DNA of 64,000 nucleotides from Rhynchopus sp. YZ270_cl-10. Taxonomy: Eukaryota; Euglenozoa; Diplonemea; Diplonemida; Diplonemidae. The notes beneath the pieces were generated by a model. That model saw only the letters and a program-made list of their open reading frames with translations, had not been told where the DNA came from and searched no databases. The position numbers and the translations under genes are program-made. The DNA lies in NCBI GenBank assembly GCA_964035575.1, contig OZ037904.1, positions 992,001-1,056,000 of the forward strand, given 5' to 3'. Shown here one piece after another: positions 10,346 to 20,225 of the stretch (position 1 is its first letter; every line of letters starts with the position of its first letter).

Positions 10346-10915
10346 AACAACAAAAAAAAAAAAACAAAAAGAAAAAAAATGTATCTTAAGCTATTTCAGG
10401 AACTTCACCCTCTCCCCTGCTCCCCAAGGATATCCAATGCTGTTGCTCTCTCAGGGGGATATTTACTTTGTCTCAGAAAACTGATTCCCACCCCCCCTCC
10501 CCACTCATTGCCTTTTTTCTTCAAAACTATTTGACAAATTATCTCTTTTTTTGTTGTACACAGTCTTTCCCTTTTTTTTTGCGTTCCCCTCCCCCCCTTA
10601 TCTATTGTTTTGTTTTGTTTTTTTTGGAGATGCGTTTTAGCACGTTTACTCTTTTGTTTGTGTTTTTTCTTTCCCTTGATTTCGATGTCACCGTGTTCTT
10701 CCAGTAGGCACGAGCCTTTATTGCCGTCTCTAGAAGAGCAAACGAACGGTTGCATTACGTCAAGTGAATCTTCTTGCACTGCCCTTTTATATTCCCCTTC
10801 TTAGTTTGTCTTTGAGTGGGTGTGGACGAAAAATAAATAAAAGTAATCTGTGTTTCTGAGTGGATACACATTAAAAAAACCCAAAAAAAAAAAAAAATAC
10901 CACATTCACATATTT

Positions 10916-10966
10916 AGTGCCTGTGTCCGCCGATTGTCCGGTGATGCGCGTTTTGCACTTCTCTTT
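10916..10966 (+). repeat. S4 interspersed repeat
   Basis: Copy GTGCCTGTGTCCGCCGAT, then GTCCGGTGATGCG, TTTTGCACTTCTC and a T-run. Confidence 0.6.
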
Positions 10967-11262
10967 TTAAAAAAATGATAAAAAAGGAAATGGTGAATGT
11001 CATCTCACAAGGGTGGCGTCAACTGTTTCCAAAAAAAAAACAAAAAAACAAAAACAAAAACAAAAAAACGACTGTACTTCGCTTGGTCCAGCCAAATGAA
11101 GCCAACTAAAAAAAAAAAAAAAAAAAAAAAATCCCCCCGGGTCTTCCCCCTGGTTCCCCCAGGGCAATTTCCCCCCATTTAGCAACATTTTTTTTTGATT
11201 TTAAGACATGCACCTCGTAACAAAACCCTACGTTCTTGAGGTTGTTACTTTTTTTCTCTCTT

Positions 11263-11315
11263 CAGTGCCTGCGTTCCGCCGATGATCGGTGAGGCGTTTT
11301 TGCACCCCTGACTTT
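11263..11315 (+). repeat. S4 interspersed repeat
   Basis: Copy CAGTGCCTGCGTTCCGCCG, GATCGGTGAGGCG, TTTTTGCACCCCTGAC followed by a long T-run. Confidence 0.65.
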
Positions 11316-11578
11316 TTTTTTTTTTTTTTTTTGCTGATCGCAAGGGGTGGCTGCATCCATTGCATCCCTGAAGGAAATGAGGATTGCATGTTGCACGCCC
11401 TTTTCCCTCAACTTTCCCTTCCCTCCTTAGTGCGTCCATCCTTTCCAATCTCCGTTGTTGTTTTTTTCTCAGTTTTTCCCCTTTTTTCAACGGCATTTTT
11501 TTCTCAAGGAATTGGATGGAAAGGGGGGTGAATTTTTTTCTCTCTTTTTTTTTGCGCACTACGCCCCATCCCCCAGGG

Positions 11579-11640
11579 ATAGTGGAGATCATCCTCTAGG
11601 ATGTCAACACTAATCCACAAAAAACTAAGTTTTCAAAGAA
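11579..11640 (+). repeat. S1 interspersed repeat
   Basis: Copy GTGGAGATCATCCTC, AGGATGTCAACACTAATCCA, ending AAGTTTTCAAAG with an A-rich tail. Confidence 0.6.
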
Positions 11641-11973
11641 AAAAGAATTTTCAATTCAAAAAGAAAAGGTGGCAATGGACCACCTCTATCGTTCTTTCAA
11701 AAAAAACCCCCCTCTGTTTTGGGGGTGACATTATCATCCCCAAACAACTGCCTCTGAGAAGGAATAACCAAGACAAGTTTTTCCTTCAAAACCCCCCAGT
11801 GTAAGAGGAATATTTCATCTTGTACAACAGTGAAGTAAAAAAAAACGATGGTTTCGCCGTTGTAAGTCTATGGTGAAATCATAAAACCATGGCCTAACAA
11901 TCCTTTGGTCTCGCTTCTGTTGAAAGGATGAAGCTGGAGGTGACAGAAAAAAAATCACCATAAGCCAAATTTA

Positions 11974-12025
11974 CCGTGCCTGCGTCCGTCGAAGAACGGT
12001 GAGGCGTTTGCACTTTCAACTTCAC
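11974..12025 (+). repeat. S4 interspersed repeat
   Basis: Near-consensus copy GTGCCTGCGTCCGTCG, GAACGGTGAGGCG, TTTGCACTTTCAACTTC. Confidence 0.7.
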
Positions 12026-12256
12026 GGTGTGAATAGTTTTTTCCCCCCCCACACCCACCCCCACCACCCTTTTTATATAAATTGAGGACGCAGTTTCCTA
12101 AGTAGCCTAGCGCGGGGTCTTTTTAAAACGATCTGAGGGGTGATAATGCACACGAGATCAACTCATACAATGTTACTAACGCTTTTATGAGATGTGTACG
12201 CGGTGGCCAGTTTGATGTCGGAGAAGCGTTACTGGGGGGGGGGGGGGGGGGGGGGG

Positions 12257-12632
12257 CCACAGCAGAGAATAAGCCCGGTCCCCGCTCCCCGGTCCCGGTC
12301 CTGGTCCCGGTCCTGGTCCCGGTCCCTGTCCCGGTCCCTGGTACTGGTCCCGGTCCCTGTCCCTGGTACTGGTCCCGGTCCCGGTCCCGGTCCTGGTCCT
12401 GGTACTGGTCCCGGTCCCTGGTCCTGGTCCCGGTCCCTGGTCCTGGTACTGGTCCCGGTCCCAGTCCTGGTCCTGGTCCCGGTCCCGGTCCCCCACCCTC
12501 CCGCGCCCGGGTCCCCTCCCACTTTCGGGCGTTTTCACCACTGTTTTCTACATATTGTGTCCCAGTCCGGCTGAGAATAACCCGGTCCCCGGTCCCCGGT
12601 CCCCGGCCCCCCCTACCTTATTCTCTGCTGTG
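12257..12632. mobile_element. TIR element carrying a GGTCCC minisatellite, in a G-run
   Basis: Ends are CCACAGCAGAGAATAAG and CTTATTCTCTGCTGTGG (17-bp inverted pair). The core (about 12270-12495) is a hexamer array of GGTCCC mixed with GGTCCT and GGTACT. A second AGAATAACCCGGTCCCC block near 12573 suggests one element inside another or an internal duplication. It is flanked by about 25 G on the left and 8 G on the right. Confidence 0.75.
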
Positions 12633-12640
12633 GGGGGGGC

Positions 12641-13441
12641 TAGGGGGTCCGACTCCCATGTAAATTTTTGTCCGGTTTTTAATTTTTTCAACATCAGGCC
12701 ATTTCCCGGACACCCCCGGGCGAATCCTGCCCCCAAAATAATATATCTGGCACTGTGGGCCTAAATTCACCCTCTAGGTGCCCCAAAATACAAAAAAAAA
12801 TGAAAAATATGGTGAAAAATAGGCGATTTTGGCCTTTTGGGCAACATAGCCGATTTTGACCAAATTTCCAAAAAATCAAAAAAAAGCCCAAAAAATAGAC
12901 GAAAAAAGTCGTCTCTGGACACAATTTCGACCCAAAAATGTGTTTTGAGTCAATTGAAAACAGGGTTTCACTCTTTTGACACTTTATTCGGTGTTTTTTT
13001 GTGTTTTTACGAGAAAAAACGCATGCGGTGGGATGAGGGTGGGATGGGGATGGGATGGGGACAAAAAAAACGCAAAAAAAGCGTCGCAAAATTGTCAAAA
13101 GGGTGAAAAACCGGTTGCAATTGACTCAACCCACTTATTTCCGTCGAAATTGTGTCCAGAGACGACTTTTTTCGTCTATTTTTTGGGCTTTTTTTGATTT
13201 TTTTTTGGAGACACCATTTTTAGTCAAAAACCGGCCATTTTGCCTAAGGCCAAAATAGCCTATTTTCACCATATTTTTCATTTTTTTTTGTATTTTGGGG
13301 CACCTAGAGGGTGAATTTAGGCCCACAGTGCCCAGATATATTATTTTGGGGGCAGGATTCGCCCGGGGGTGCCCGGGAAATGGCCTGATGTTGAAAAAAT
13401 TAAAAACCGGACAAAAATTTACATGGGAGTCGGACCCCCTA
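12641..13441. mobile_element. foldback element A with TAGGGG...CCCCTA ends
   Basis: 801 bp. Two arms of roughly 350 bp are inverted copies: the left starts TAGGGGGTCCGACTCCCATG and the right ends with its complement. Both hold the same landmarks (an ACCCTCTAGG/CCTAGAGGGT block, a GTCGTCTCTGGACAC block and its complement). The centre (13000-13080) is unpaired and G-rich. No open frame resembles a transposase. G-runs sit directly outside both ends. Confidence 0.8.
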
Positions 13442-13755
13442 GGGGGGGGGGGCGAATAAGAGATCAGGGGTGAATAAGAGATCAGGGCCGAATAAGAGAT
13501 CAGGTTGAGATTTTGGGGTTTTTTTTTTTTTTTTTTTTTTTTGCACGCACGAGGGTTTTATCTTGAAAAAACATTTTGAAATTTTACCCTGTCTACCCGG
13601 TCTGGCAAAAAAGTGGTCAAAAAAATTTTTTTGCCTCCGGCGAAAATGTCTATTTGCTTTTTTTTCCCCAAAATTTTTTTTTTATTTTTGGCTCGTCCGT
13701 TCGCCTAATAAGAGATGCCACATCTCTTATTCGCCCCCCCCCCCCCCCCCCCCCA
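13442..13755. mobile_element. small G-run flanked TIR element with 17-bp direct repeats
   Basis: The left end is a G-run then CGAATAAGAGATCAGG, which recurs three times in tandem at 13453-13503 (GAATAAGAGATCAGG core). The right end is CATCTCTTATTCG followed by a C-run. It shares its left G-run with foldback element A. Confidence 0.6.
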
Positions 13756-14131
13756 GTAAAAAAGTGGACGAAAAAATACTGATTGAGAATTGCTCTCCCA
13801 GGACAGCATATGCTCTCCCAAAAAAAAAAAAAGCATATGGGAGCGTCCGCGAAAGACCCCCCCCTAAAGCTAACATCCGTGCTTATTGGTATTTCACTAA
13901 TTAAAATTTTGGTATTTTATAAGATTTTTTTTTAAAATGAACTCAGAGTTAAGTTTCTGAGTTCATTAAAAAAAAAATCGGTGAAAAATTCCGAGTAGGT
14001 ATTAATTTAGATAGGAAAAGCTATGTCAACAGCTATGTGTCCCCTTATTTTACCTGTAAATACTAAGGATATACAAGGAAATCCTCACAAACACCCATAT
14101 AACCACCCACAGAACAACACAACAGGGGGAA

Positions 14132-14392
14132 ATGGAATCAGCAGCCAAAGCATTCGCTCAGGAGCTGAAAACCCGGCCTTTCCGAGGCCTAAAAAACTTC
14201 GCCGAGCTGCAGGTGTATGCAGGGGTTCACTGGCAGGGGGACAAAGGGTGGGACGCGAGGAGCTGGATGCGCGAGGTGTGGAGCTCGAAGCATATGTCTC
14301 TCCATATGCAGAAGACAACCACCAGGAGAAAAGGGGTGTCCGCCGTTTACTACTCCTGTAGTTGCATCACCGGCACCCCAGGAGGACAATGA
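14132..14392 (+). CDS. possible gene fragment inside the long-TIR element
   Basis: 86 codons starting at an ATG, GC-rich and unlike the surrounding T/A-runs; the protein (MESAAKAFAQELKTRPFRGL at the start) is not recognised. An overlapping frame continues as an acidic tail (NESETKEEEEEQADNCL, ending 14441), so a frame change or a short intron may separate them. It could be the element's own gene remnant or a captured host fragment. Confidence 0.25.
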   Translation: MESAAKAFAQELKTRPFRGLKNFAELQVYAGVHWQGDKGWDARSWMREVWSSKHMSLHMQKTTTRRKGVSAVYYSCSCITGTPGGQ

Positions 14393-14610
14393 GAGCGAGA
14401 CGAAGGAGGAAGAGGAGGAACAGGCGGACAATTGTCTGTAACTCTTGGAGAGACTCATCACAGAGGTCAATAGGGTCACTCAAAAAAGGGGGGTTTCTGC
14501 GAGAAAGTCGGCGTCGCCGCAGACGACCCGGATCGTGAAGCTCTTTCGCGCTCTATTTAGAGTGTTCGGAGGGGGCGACAAGCCTCCACCCCCCTTTCCT
14601 CCCCCCCCCC

Positions 14611-16147
14611 TAGGGGCCGCAGTCCCCTAAGGAAATTATGTAACAATAATTATTTCGTCATTTTTTGGGCATCTAGTGGGCACCTCAGGGTGTGTCTGAC
14701 ACCCAAAATAGGTTTCCGGGGCAGTGTGACCCAGAATTTCATGGTTTGGCACCTCAGAAAGTGAAAAAAGTGTGAAAAAATAGGATTTTCAGCCCTTTTG
14801 GCCATTTGGGGCAAAATGGCCAATTTTGGCACATTTTTTGCTTTGTGGGGGTATTTGGGGCTATTTCACCCCCAAAACCACTCAGAACATGTTCTAGGCA
14901 CCTATTTTCAACCACAATTACCCATACAGGGGGGTATTCTCCTCAAGAAATGGTTTTGTTGGGGTTATTTTCAGCAAATTTTCACTAAGTTTCACTAAGT
15001 TTTGCTAAGTTTCACTAAGTTTTGGTCAAAAAAAATGCAAAAAAAATGCAAAAAACACGAAAAATTGCACAAAAAATGGGAGGAACCGAACAAATATGTA
15101 TGGTATGGCAAAAATGTGTCCTTTTTTTTGATGACTGATTACCAGAAACACAAAAAAAATGGAAAATAAAGCACAAATCGGCCATTTTGGGACAAATGAC
15201 CATTTTTGACCAAATTTTCAAAAATAATTGTAAAATTTCGACATCATGACAGCTGCTTGGACACAAAACTACCCCAGGGATGTCCCGTGAGTCTATTCCG
15301 ACCTGTTTTGGACACTTTGGGTACTTTTTTTGGCCGCTTTTTGGTGTTTTGAGGTCAAAATGACCCCTGTCTACCCCCTGTCCAGGGTACTCAATATTTC
15401 AAACCAAGATCGGTTCGAGGGGCCCAAAAGGGTGCAGCTCGTCGAAATCAGGCCCACAGGACCCCTAGGAGTACGATTTCCACAGGAGAGTGACCCCAAG
15501 AGGCCTCTGGCGGCCCTAATTTGGCATTTTTTAGCCCAAAAACCGCCCCTACCCCCCTCTCTGGGGGGGAGGGCAATTTTTCACTCATTTTCCCCATTTC
15601 TAGTGCTTCTGAGTCCTCCAAAGGGTAAAAAAACGGTTCCGTTGGGTCCGCAGACCATTTTTTGGGGGGGTACATACCAAAATTTGCACCATACCCTACT
15701 TTATGTGATGGCCAGGGGAAAAATCCTGGCCTTGGACAGGGGGTAGACAGGGGGTGGACAGGGGGTCATTTTGACCAAATTTTGGCCAAATTCACCAAAG
15801 AAAAGGCGTAAAAATGTGAAAAACAGGCGAGAATGGACTCCAAGCACGTTTTTGGGGCAAAATAGGTCTCAAATGACTCTCTGAAACATCGAATTTGGTG
15901 TTTTTTCATGTTTTTTCATGAAAAATCGGGGTTTTGGCCAAAATGGCCAAAACCCCCAAAAAGCCAGTTTTTTGCTATTTTTTCCCATTTTTTCACATTC
16001 TAGAGTCGAATTTTCACCCAATTTTGCCTCACAGGGTGTTTCTGACCTATTCTGGGGTGGTTCTCTGCAGGTTGTGGCCACTATACGCCAAAAAGTGGCA
16101 AAATGAATTATTGTTACATAATTTCCTTAGGGGACTGCGGCCCCTAT
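14611..16147. mobile_element. nested foldback-type element B with TAGGGG...CCCCTA ends
   Basis: 1537 bp. The 41-bp TIRs (14611-14651 and 16107-16147) start TAGGGGCCGCAGTCCCC. The interior is an AT-rich sequence of repeated CCATTTTGGCC-type motifs and shares a block (about 15235-15360, with GACATCATGACAGCTGC) with element C at 59.9 kb. It lies in a C-run and is wholly inside the long-TIR element, so it is probably the younger insertion. Confidence 0.75.
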
Positions 16148-16445
16148 CCCCCCCCCCCCCCCCCTTTTTGGTAATGGGTTTAGAGACAGATATTAGTGAA
16201 TTCCTTCCTATATCCTTAGTATTTACAGGTAAAATATGGGGACACATAGCTGTTGACATAGCTTTTCCTATCTAAATTAATACCTACTCGGAATTTTTCA
16301 CCGATTTTTTTTTTAATGAACTCAGAAACTTAACTCTGAGTTCATTTTAAAAAAAAATCTTATAAAATACCAAAATGTTAATTAGTGAAATACCAATAAG
16401 CATGGATGTTAGCTTTAGGGGGGGGTCTTTCGCGGACGCTGCCAT

Positions 16446-16500
16446 ATAGTGGAGTTCATCCTCGGGTGTCTGCACTAATACAACCAAGTTTTCAAAAAAC
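16446..16500 (+). repeat. S1 interspersed repeat
   Basis: Near-consensus copy directly after the long-TIR element; ends AAGTTTTCAAAAAACG. Confidence 0.7.
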
Positions 16501-16904
16501 GTCAATTTTTTTGATGCTCTCCCGCTCTTAACTGGTCACTGTGTACGTTCCAGTGTGTTCATCTTTCGGACATTTCTCTCTAAAGATGTGTGTGTCTGGA
16601 TGAGAGGCACCTCTTCATCTTCCAAGTCTTCTTTTTTTTTATTTCATGCCCTGCTGCCAGAGTCTCGCTTGCGTTCCTTATATTTTTTTTATTTTTTTTT
16701 GGTGCTTTCATCCGGGGCTAGGTCAGTCGGAGGTGCCTGCATCAATAACTACCATTTTTCTCTCCTTTTCCTTCCCCAAGAAAAAAAAGTCAAAAGAGCA
16801 TACTTCTTTCAAATAAAATATTATTCACTTTGTAATAACTGTGCTTTAGAAAAAAAACCCCCCCGGATAAGAAAGCATTCATCCGGAAGGGGGGGGGGAA
16901 ACTC

Positions 16905-17074
16905 CAGTGTTGGCAGGTTTAATACAAGGGTGTTTAAAACAGGTGTACTAAACTGTACTAAACTGTACTAAACTGTACTAAACTGTACTAAACTGTACTA
17001 AACTGTACTAAACTGTACTAAACTTGTATTAAACCTGTACTAAACTTGTGGGGCGCTGTACTAAACCAACACTG
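16905..17074. mobile_element. hAT-type MITE with 8-bp target duplication
   Basis: 170 bp. TIRs CAGTGTTGG and CCAACACTG, the termini typical of hAT elements, flanked by the perfect 8-bp duplication GGAAACTC (16897-16904 and 17075-17082). The inside is a run of 10-bp units (AACTGTACTA, about seven perfect copies at 16951-17020) between inverted GTTTAATACA and TGTATTAAAC arms. No coding capacity. Confidence 0.85.
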
Positions 17075-17157
17075 GGAAACTCTAGGTTGAGGACGCATCC
17101 TGTACATATCTTGGGTGTTTCAACTGCCTTTGGTGTGGCATTATTCACGATGTATAG

Positions 17158-17195
17158 AACCCACGAAGTCTTAGTGGGGGTGATTGTCGATACAA
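17158..17195 (+). repeat. S5 hairpin repeat
   Basis: AGAACCCACGAAGTC, then GGGGGTGATTGTCGATACAAC before an A-rich stretch. Confidence 0.45.
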
Positions 17196-17237
17196 CAAGA
17201 AAAGAGAAACAGAGAGAAAAAGAAAAAGAAGTGTTTC

Positions 17238-17292
17238 GTATAGTGGAGCACACTCTAGGGTGGCTACACTAATACAAACCAAGTTTTCAGAA
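17238..17292 (+). repeat. S1 repeat, CACACTCTAGGG subfamily
   Basis: TAGTGGAGCACACTCTAGGG, TGGCTACACTAATACAAACC, AAGTTTTCAG plus A-run. Confidence 0.65.
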
Positions 17293-17568
17293 AAAAATGA
17301 AAAAAAAACGTCTTAACAGTCTACCAAAAAGCTTGGCGTCCAAATAAGTTTTGCGGGGGGGTTTTTTTTTTTGTGTGGTAATTAGCACCTTTTGGACGCT
17401 ACATATATCTCGCAATGGAGGGCTGATTTTTTTTTTTATATTTTGCAAAGCGCAAGTACCCTGCTTTCATCCATATGGGTGGCATCGTTACGTGAGGTGC
17501 CTGCATTTAACAAACTACCATTTTATTTTGATAAATTCCTCCTATTTTAAAAGAAACAAAAAAAAATC

Positions 17569-17618
17569 AGTAGTGTCGCTCATCCTCGGGTGTTCTGCAC
17601 TAATACCAAGTTTTCAAC
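17569..17618 (+). repeat. S1 interspersed repeat
   Basis: AGTGTCGCTCATCCTCGGG, TGTTCTGCACTAATACC, AAGTTTTCAACGG. Confidence 0.6.
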
Positions 17619-18820
17619 GGAAAAAGAAGAAATGAGTACTGAACCGGTGGGGTGATTGTCGATACGACAGTCCCTTCCGGTAGTACAAAAGGCTTTGGAC
17701 AGCATTGAGCGTGGACAACCCATATGAAGTTCTTAGGATTTTCTTTTTTTTAAAAACTGCTCTTAATTAATGGTGGAAAGATGAACTACGTCCATACCTT
17801 CCGTAAGCATAAAGGTGAGTTAACATGCCGTAGAACCTAGTTACCTCCACCTATGTGGAGTAGTTAGACAATTGTCGGCATATTGAAGAAAAGGACACAC
17901 ACAACCCCACATTATAGCACATTACAACCTACCCACAAACGTTGTTCACAACAGAACGCAGCCTTCTCTGTACGAAGTGATATTATTGTAGTTTCTGTGA
18001 GCTTCCTAGCCCTTCGGGGAGGAGTGTGTCATACTGTGTGTGAGTGTTTTTTTATTTTTGTTGTTGTTTCGTTTTTGCAACACATACCGCATACAAAGAA
18101 AGATGGGAACATTTTTATTGATCCCCCCTATGCTATCAATTCATTTGATTGCATAATATTATGATGAAATACTTCTTTTTTTTTTTGTTGTTATTGTTGT
18201 TGTTGTTTGCACAAATAAAGATGAAAATGGGGGGCATCCCCGTTTCCCACCTTTTTGCTTGTGTGAGGTTGTCAAGGGGAGAAGAAAAAATTTTCCCTCA
18301 TTTTCCCCCAGAAACCCAAAAATACAATTGTATTTTAGACTTTTTTTGACGTTTCTAAAAAAACCGTCTTTTTTTATTTCCACCATTTTCACTAAAGGAC
18401 CCTTCTGCACGCACAGATACTGTTCCTAGCAAAAGAGCAAAAGGTACCTTTCTCCCCCCCCCCAACTGCCTTCATAATATACAATCGTGGTATATTTGCT
18501 TTCATATTTTTTTATTGAAAAAAACATAGTTTTAAAACCAGATTTTCTCGCGACAAAATTCATGACCCAAAAAAAAGGGGGTGTTTTTCGCAGAGTTTTC
18601 CGAGAATGTTTCGATTCTATTCTTCGAATTGAAGGTGCTGTCATTTTTTTTTCTTCTTTTCTTCTTTTCTTTTTTCTCTTTTACTTTTTTTTTTAAAAGA
18701 GACAGGGCAGTACCTCTTCGAGAGAAATAGTTGATTCGTTTTGTGGCAAGAACCTGTCCTGACACATGCGTGAATTGCTGATCGGTAATAACCAAATGAA
18801 AAAGCGTTTTTTTTTTGGAT

Positions 18821-18866
18821 AGTACAGTTCATCCTCGGGTGTTCTACACTACCAAATTTTCAAACA
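18821..18866 (+). repeat. S1 interspersed repeat
   Basis: TAGTACAGTTCATCCTCGGG, TGTTCTACACTACC, AAATTTTC plus A-rich tail. Another S1 copy starts 17 bp later. Confidence 0.6.
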
Positions 18867-18882
18867 AACAAAGACAAAAAAA

Positions 18883-18940
18883 AGTAGTGAAGCACACTCT
18901 AGGGTTGCTACACTAATACAAACCAAGTTTTCAAAAAAAA
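18883..18940 (+). repeat. S1 repeat, CACACTCTAGGG subfamily
   Basis: AGTGAAGCACACTCTAGGG, TTGCTACACTAATACAAACC, AAGTTTTC then a run of A. Confidence 0.65.
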
Positions 18941-19036
18941 AAAAAACAAAAAGGTCAACAACAGTAACCATCATACACTCTCAGATGCTTCATACTGTTT
19001 TGCAACCATTTTTCCCCCCCGCTCTCTTCCATCTAA

Positions 19037-19080
19037 CGTGACGGAACACGAGAGAGGCTTTAGGTTAATCTTATAAACCT
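19037..19080 (+). repeat. S2 hairpin repeat (diverged)
   Basis: CGTGACGGAACACGAGAGAGGC, TTTAGGTTAATCTTATAAACC; the 5' stem arm has decayed. Confidence 0.45.
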
Positions 19081-19234
19081 TTACGATGTGTAGGCAGCAC
19101 ATTCATCTTTCAAAAACCCCCCTTTTTTTGTGCTTTCATCCGGATGGCTGGCAGCATACAGCGGGTCAGTCGGAGGTGCCTGCATCAACTACAGTTTTTT
19201 TTTTTTTTTCCTTTTTTCTTTTTTCTCTCTTTTC

Positions 19235-19275
19235 GGTGACTAAGCACCAGAGGCTTGGAGTCATCTTATAAACTT
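19235..19275 (+). repeat. S2 hairpin repeat
   Basis: GGTGACTAAGCACCAGAGGC, TTGGAGTCATCTTATAAAC followed by a T-run. Confidence 0.6.
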
Positions 19276-19290
19276 TTTTTTTTTTTTTGT

Positions 19291-19660
19291 AGTGCTCTCT
19301 TTGGTTCAATAACCCGGGGGAAGCAGTGCCCTGCGTCCCTAGGTTGTATTATGCGTGCTCGGCCCCCCAACCGAATACCGTATTATTCGTAGTATACGGT
19401 AGTATACGGTAGTATACGGTAGTATACGGTAGTATACGGTAGTATACGGTAGTATACGGTAGTATACGGTAGTATACGGTAGTATACGGTAGTATACGGT
19501 AGTATACGGTAGTATACGGTAGTATACGGTAGTATACGGTGCTGCTGGGGGACCGAATACCGTATAATTCGTACAAATAATTTATACGAATTATTCGAAT
19601 TTTACAACCCAGCTGCGTCCCCCGGTATAGTGAGGCGTTTTGCACTTTCAAGCTCTCTCT
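19291..19660 (+). repeat. S4 repeat split by a transposon insertion
   Basis: The 5' part (GCTCTCTTTGGTTCAATAACCC, then CAGTGCCCTGCGTCCC) and the 3' part (CTGCGTCCCCCGG, GTGAGGCGTTTTGCAC, TTTCAAGCTCTC and T-run) join into one S4 when the 273-bp insertion and one copy of its duplication are set aside. The GGTTCAATAACCC block resembles a tRNA T-arm. Confidence 0.65.
19340..19612. mobile_element. MITE with 9-bp target duplication and 15 x 10-bp array
   Basis: Flanked by the perfect 9-bp repeat CTGCGTCCC (19331-19339, 19613-19621), with short TIRs (TAGGTTGTA / TACAACCCAG). The inside holds exactly 15 copies of AGTATACGGT (19391-19540) between two direct CCGAATACCGTAT blocks. The 9-bp duplication would suit a Mutator-like origin, but the TIR is too short to assign. 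Confidence 0.8.
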
Positions 19661-19670
19661 TTTTTTTTTT

Positions 19671-19766
19671 AGGACTGCATGGTTGGGCGGGGTCCATCCC
19701 CCGGTACACCAGTCATGTACCAAAGGTACACTGTTCACGAAAGGGATGTTGTGTTTCAAGTCAACT
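19671..19766 (+). repeat. S3 interspersed repeat
   Basis: AGGACTGCATGGTTGGG, then CCAAAGGTACACTGTTCACG and GTGTTTCAAGTCAAC; lacks the 5' GATGTAAACC block. Confidence 0.65.
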
Positions 19767-19998
19767 ATTTCCTTTTTTTTTGTGATCTATGCTGTGTTGA
19801 TTGTTTCATACCTAGTATCCCTAGAGAGGTTCTTCCCTCTTTTTTGGTGAGGACAAGAGGGAGGATTAGGGTGACAAAAAAGGAATTAGTGGATAAAGAG
19901 TTATTAAGGGGCTAACCAAAAAAAAAAAAAAAAAAGGATTCTCGTCTCCCCCCATATTGCATACCACTGTGTATTTTGTTTTACCCCTTTTTTTTATC

Positions 19999-20115
19999 TG
20001 ACGTAAACCACAAAATAGATTGTAGGACTGCATGGTTGAATGTCCACCCCCGGTACAGCCGGTCATACCAAAGGTACACTGTTCACGAGAGGGCTTTCGG
20101 TATTTCAAGACAACC
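19999..20115 (+). repeat. S3 interspersed repeat
   Basis: Full copy: ACGTAAACCACAAAATAG, GGACTGCATGGTTG, CCGGTACAGCCGG, GGTACACTGTTCACGAGAGG and TTTCAAGACAAC with T-run. Confidence 0.7.
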
Positions 20116-20174
20116 CTTTTTTTTTTCCCACCCAACCGGACCCTACATCACAGGCCTAATTACCCTGTGTTCGC

Positions 20175-20225
20175 AATAATCCCCGTTCACCTGATTCCTG
20201 AGTGGCGGGAGTAGCACTTATCAGA
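20175..20225 (+). repeat. short repeat preceding S3 copies
   Basis: AATAATCCCCGTTCACCTGA, then GAGTGGCGGGAGTAGCAC and TATCAGAT, running straight into S3. The same arrangement is seen at 40880-40935 and a lone copy at 56845-56895, so it may be the 5' end of a longer S3. Confidence 0.55.

Larger units (their letters stand above)
9021..12256. other. gene-free repeat region
   Basis: T- and A-runs with three S1 and four S4 copies; nothing that reads as a gene on either strand. T-tracts on the + strand dominate after S4 copies, A-tracts after S1 copies. Confidence 0.6.
13842..16440. mobile_element. 2.6-kb element with about 240-bp terminal inverted repeats
   Basis: Left TIR 13842-14082 and right TIR 16201-16440 are inverted copies over their whole length with few differences, beginning AGCGTCCGCGAAAGACCCCC. 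Long TIRs recall Mutator-like elements, but I could not identify a clear target duplication (flanks GCATATGG and CCATATAG are inverted rather than direct) and no transposase is visible. Inside lie a GC-rich possible gene fragment (14132-14441) and a complete nested element (14611-16147). Confidence 0.8.

Noticed and set aside
12641-12647. Internal telomere array
   Set aside because: TAGGGG occurs only as single element ends, not as a tandem telomeric repeat.
12185-12663. Long Gly/Pro/Arg-rich open frames on both strands
   Set aside because: Products of the GGTCCC hexamer array; no non-repetitive protein segment.
16951-17020. CRISPR-like spaced repeats
   Set aside because: Direct 10-bp units without unique spacers in a eukaryotic MITE; the same holds for the arrays at 19391 and 56131.
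19349-19759. 136-codon minus-strand frame with Tyr-rich repeats
   Set aside because: It lies over the 10-bp array and its flanking S3 repeat.
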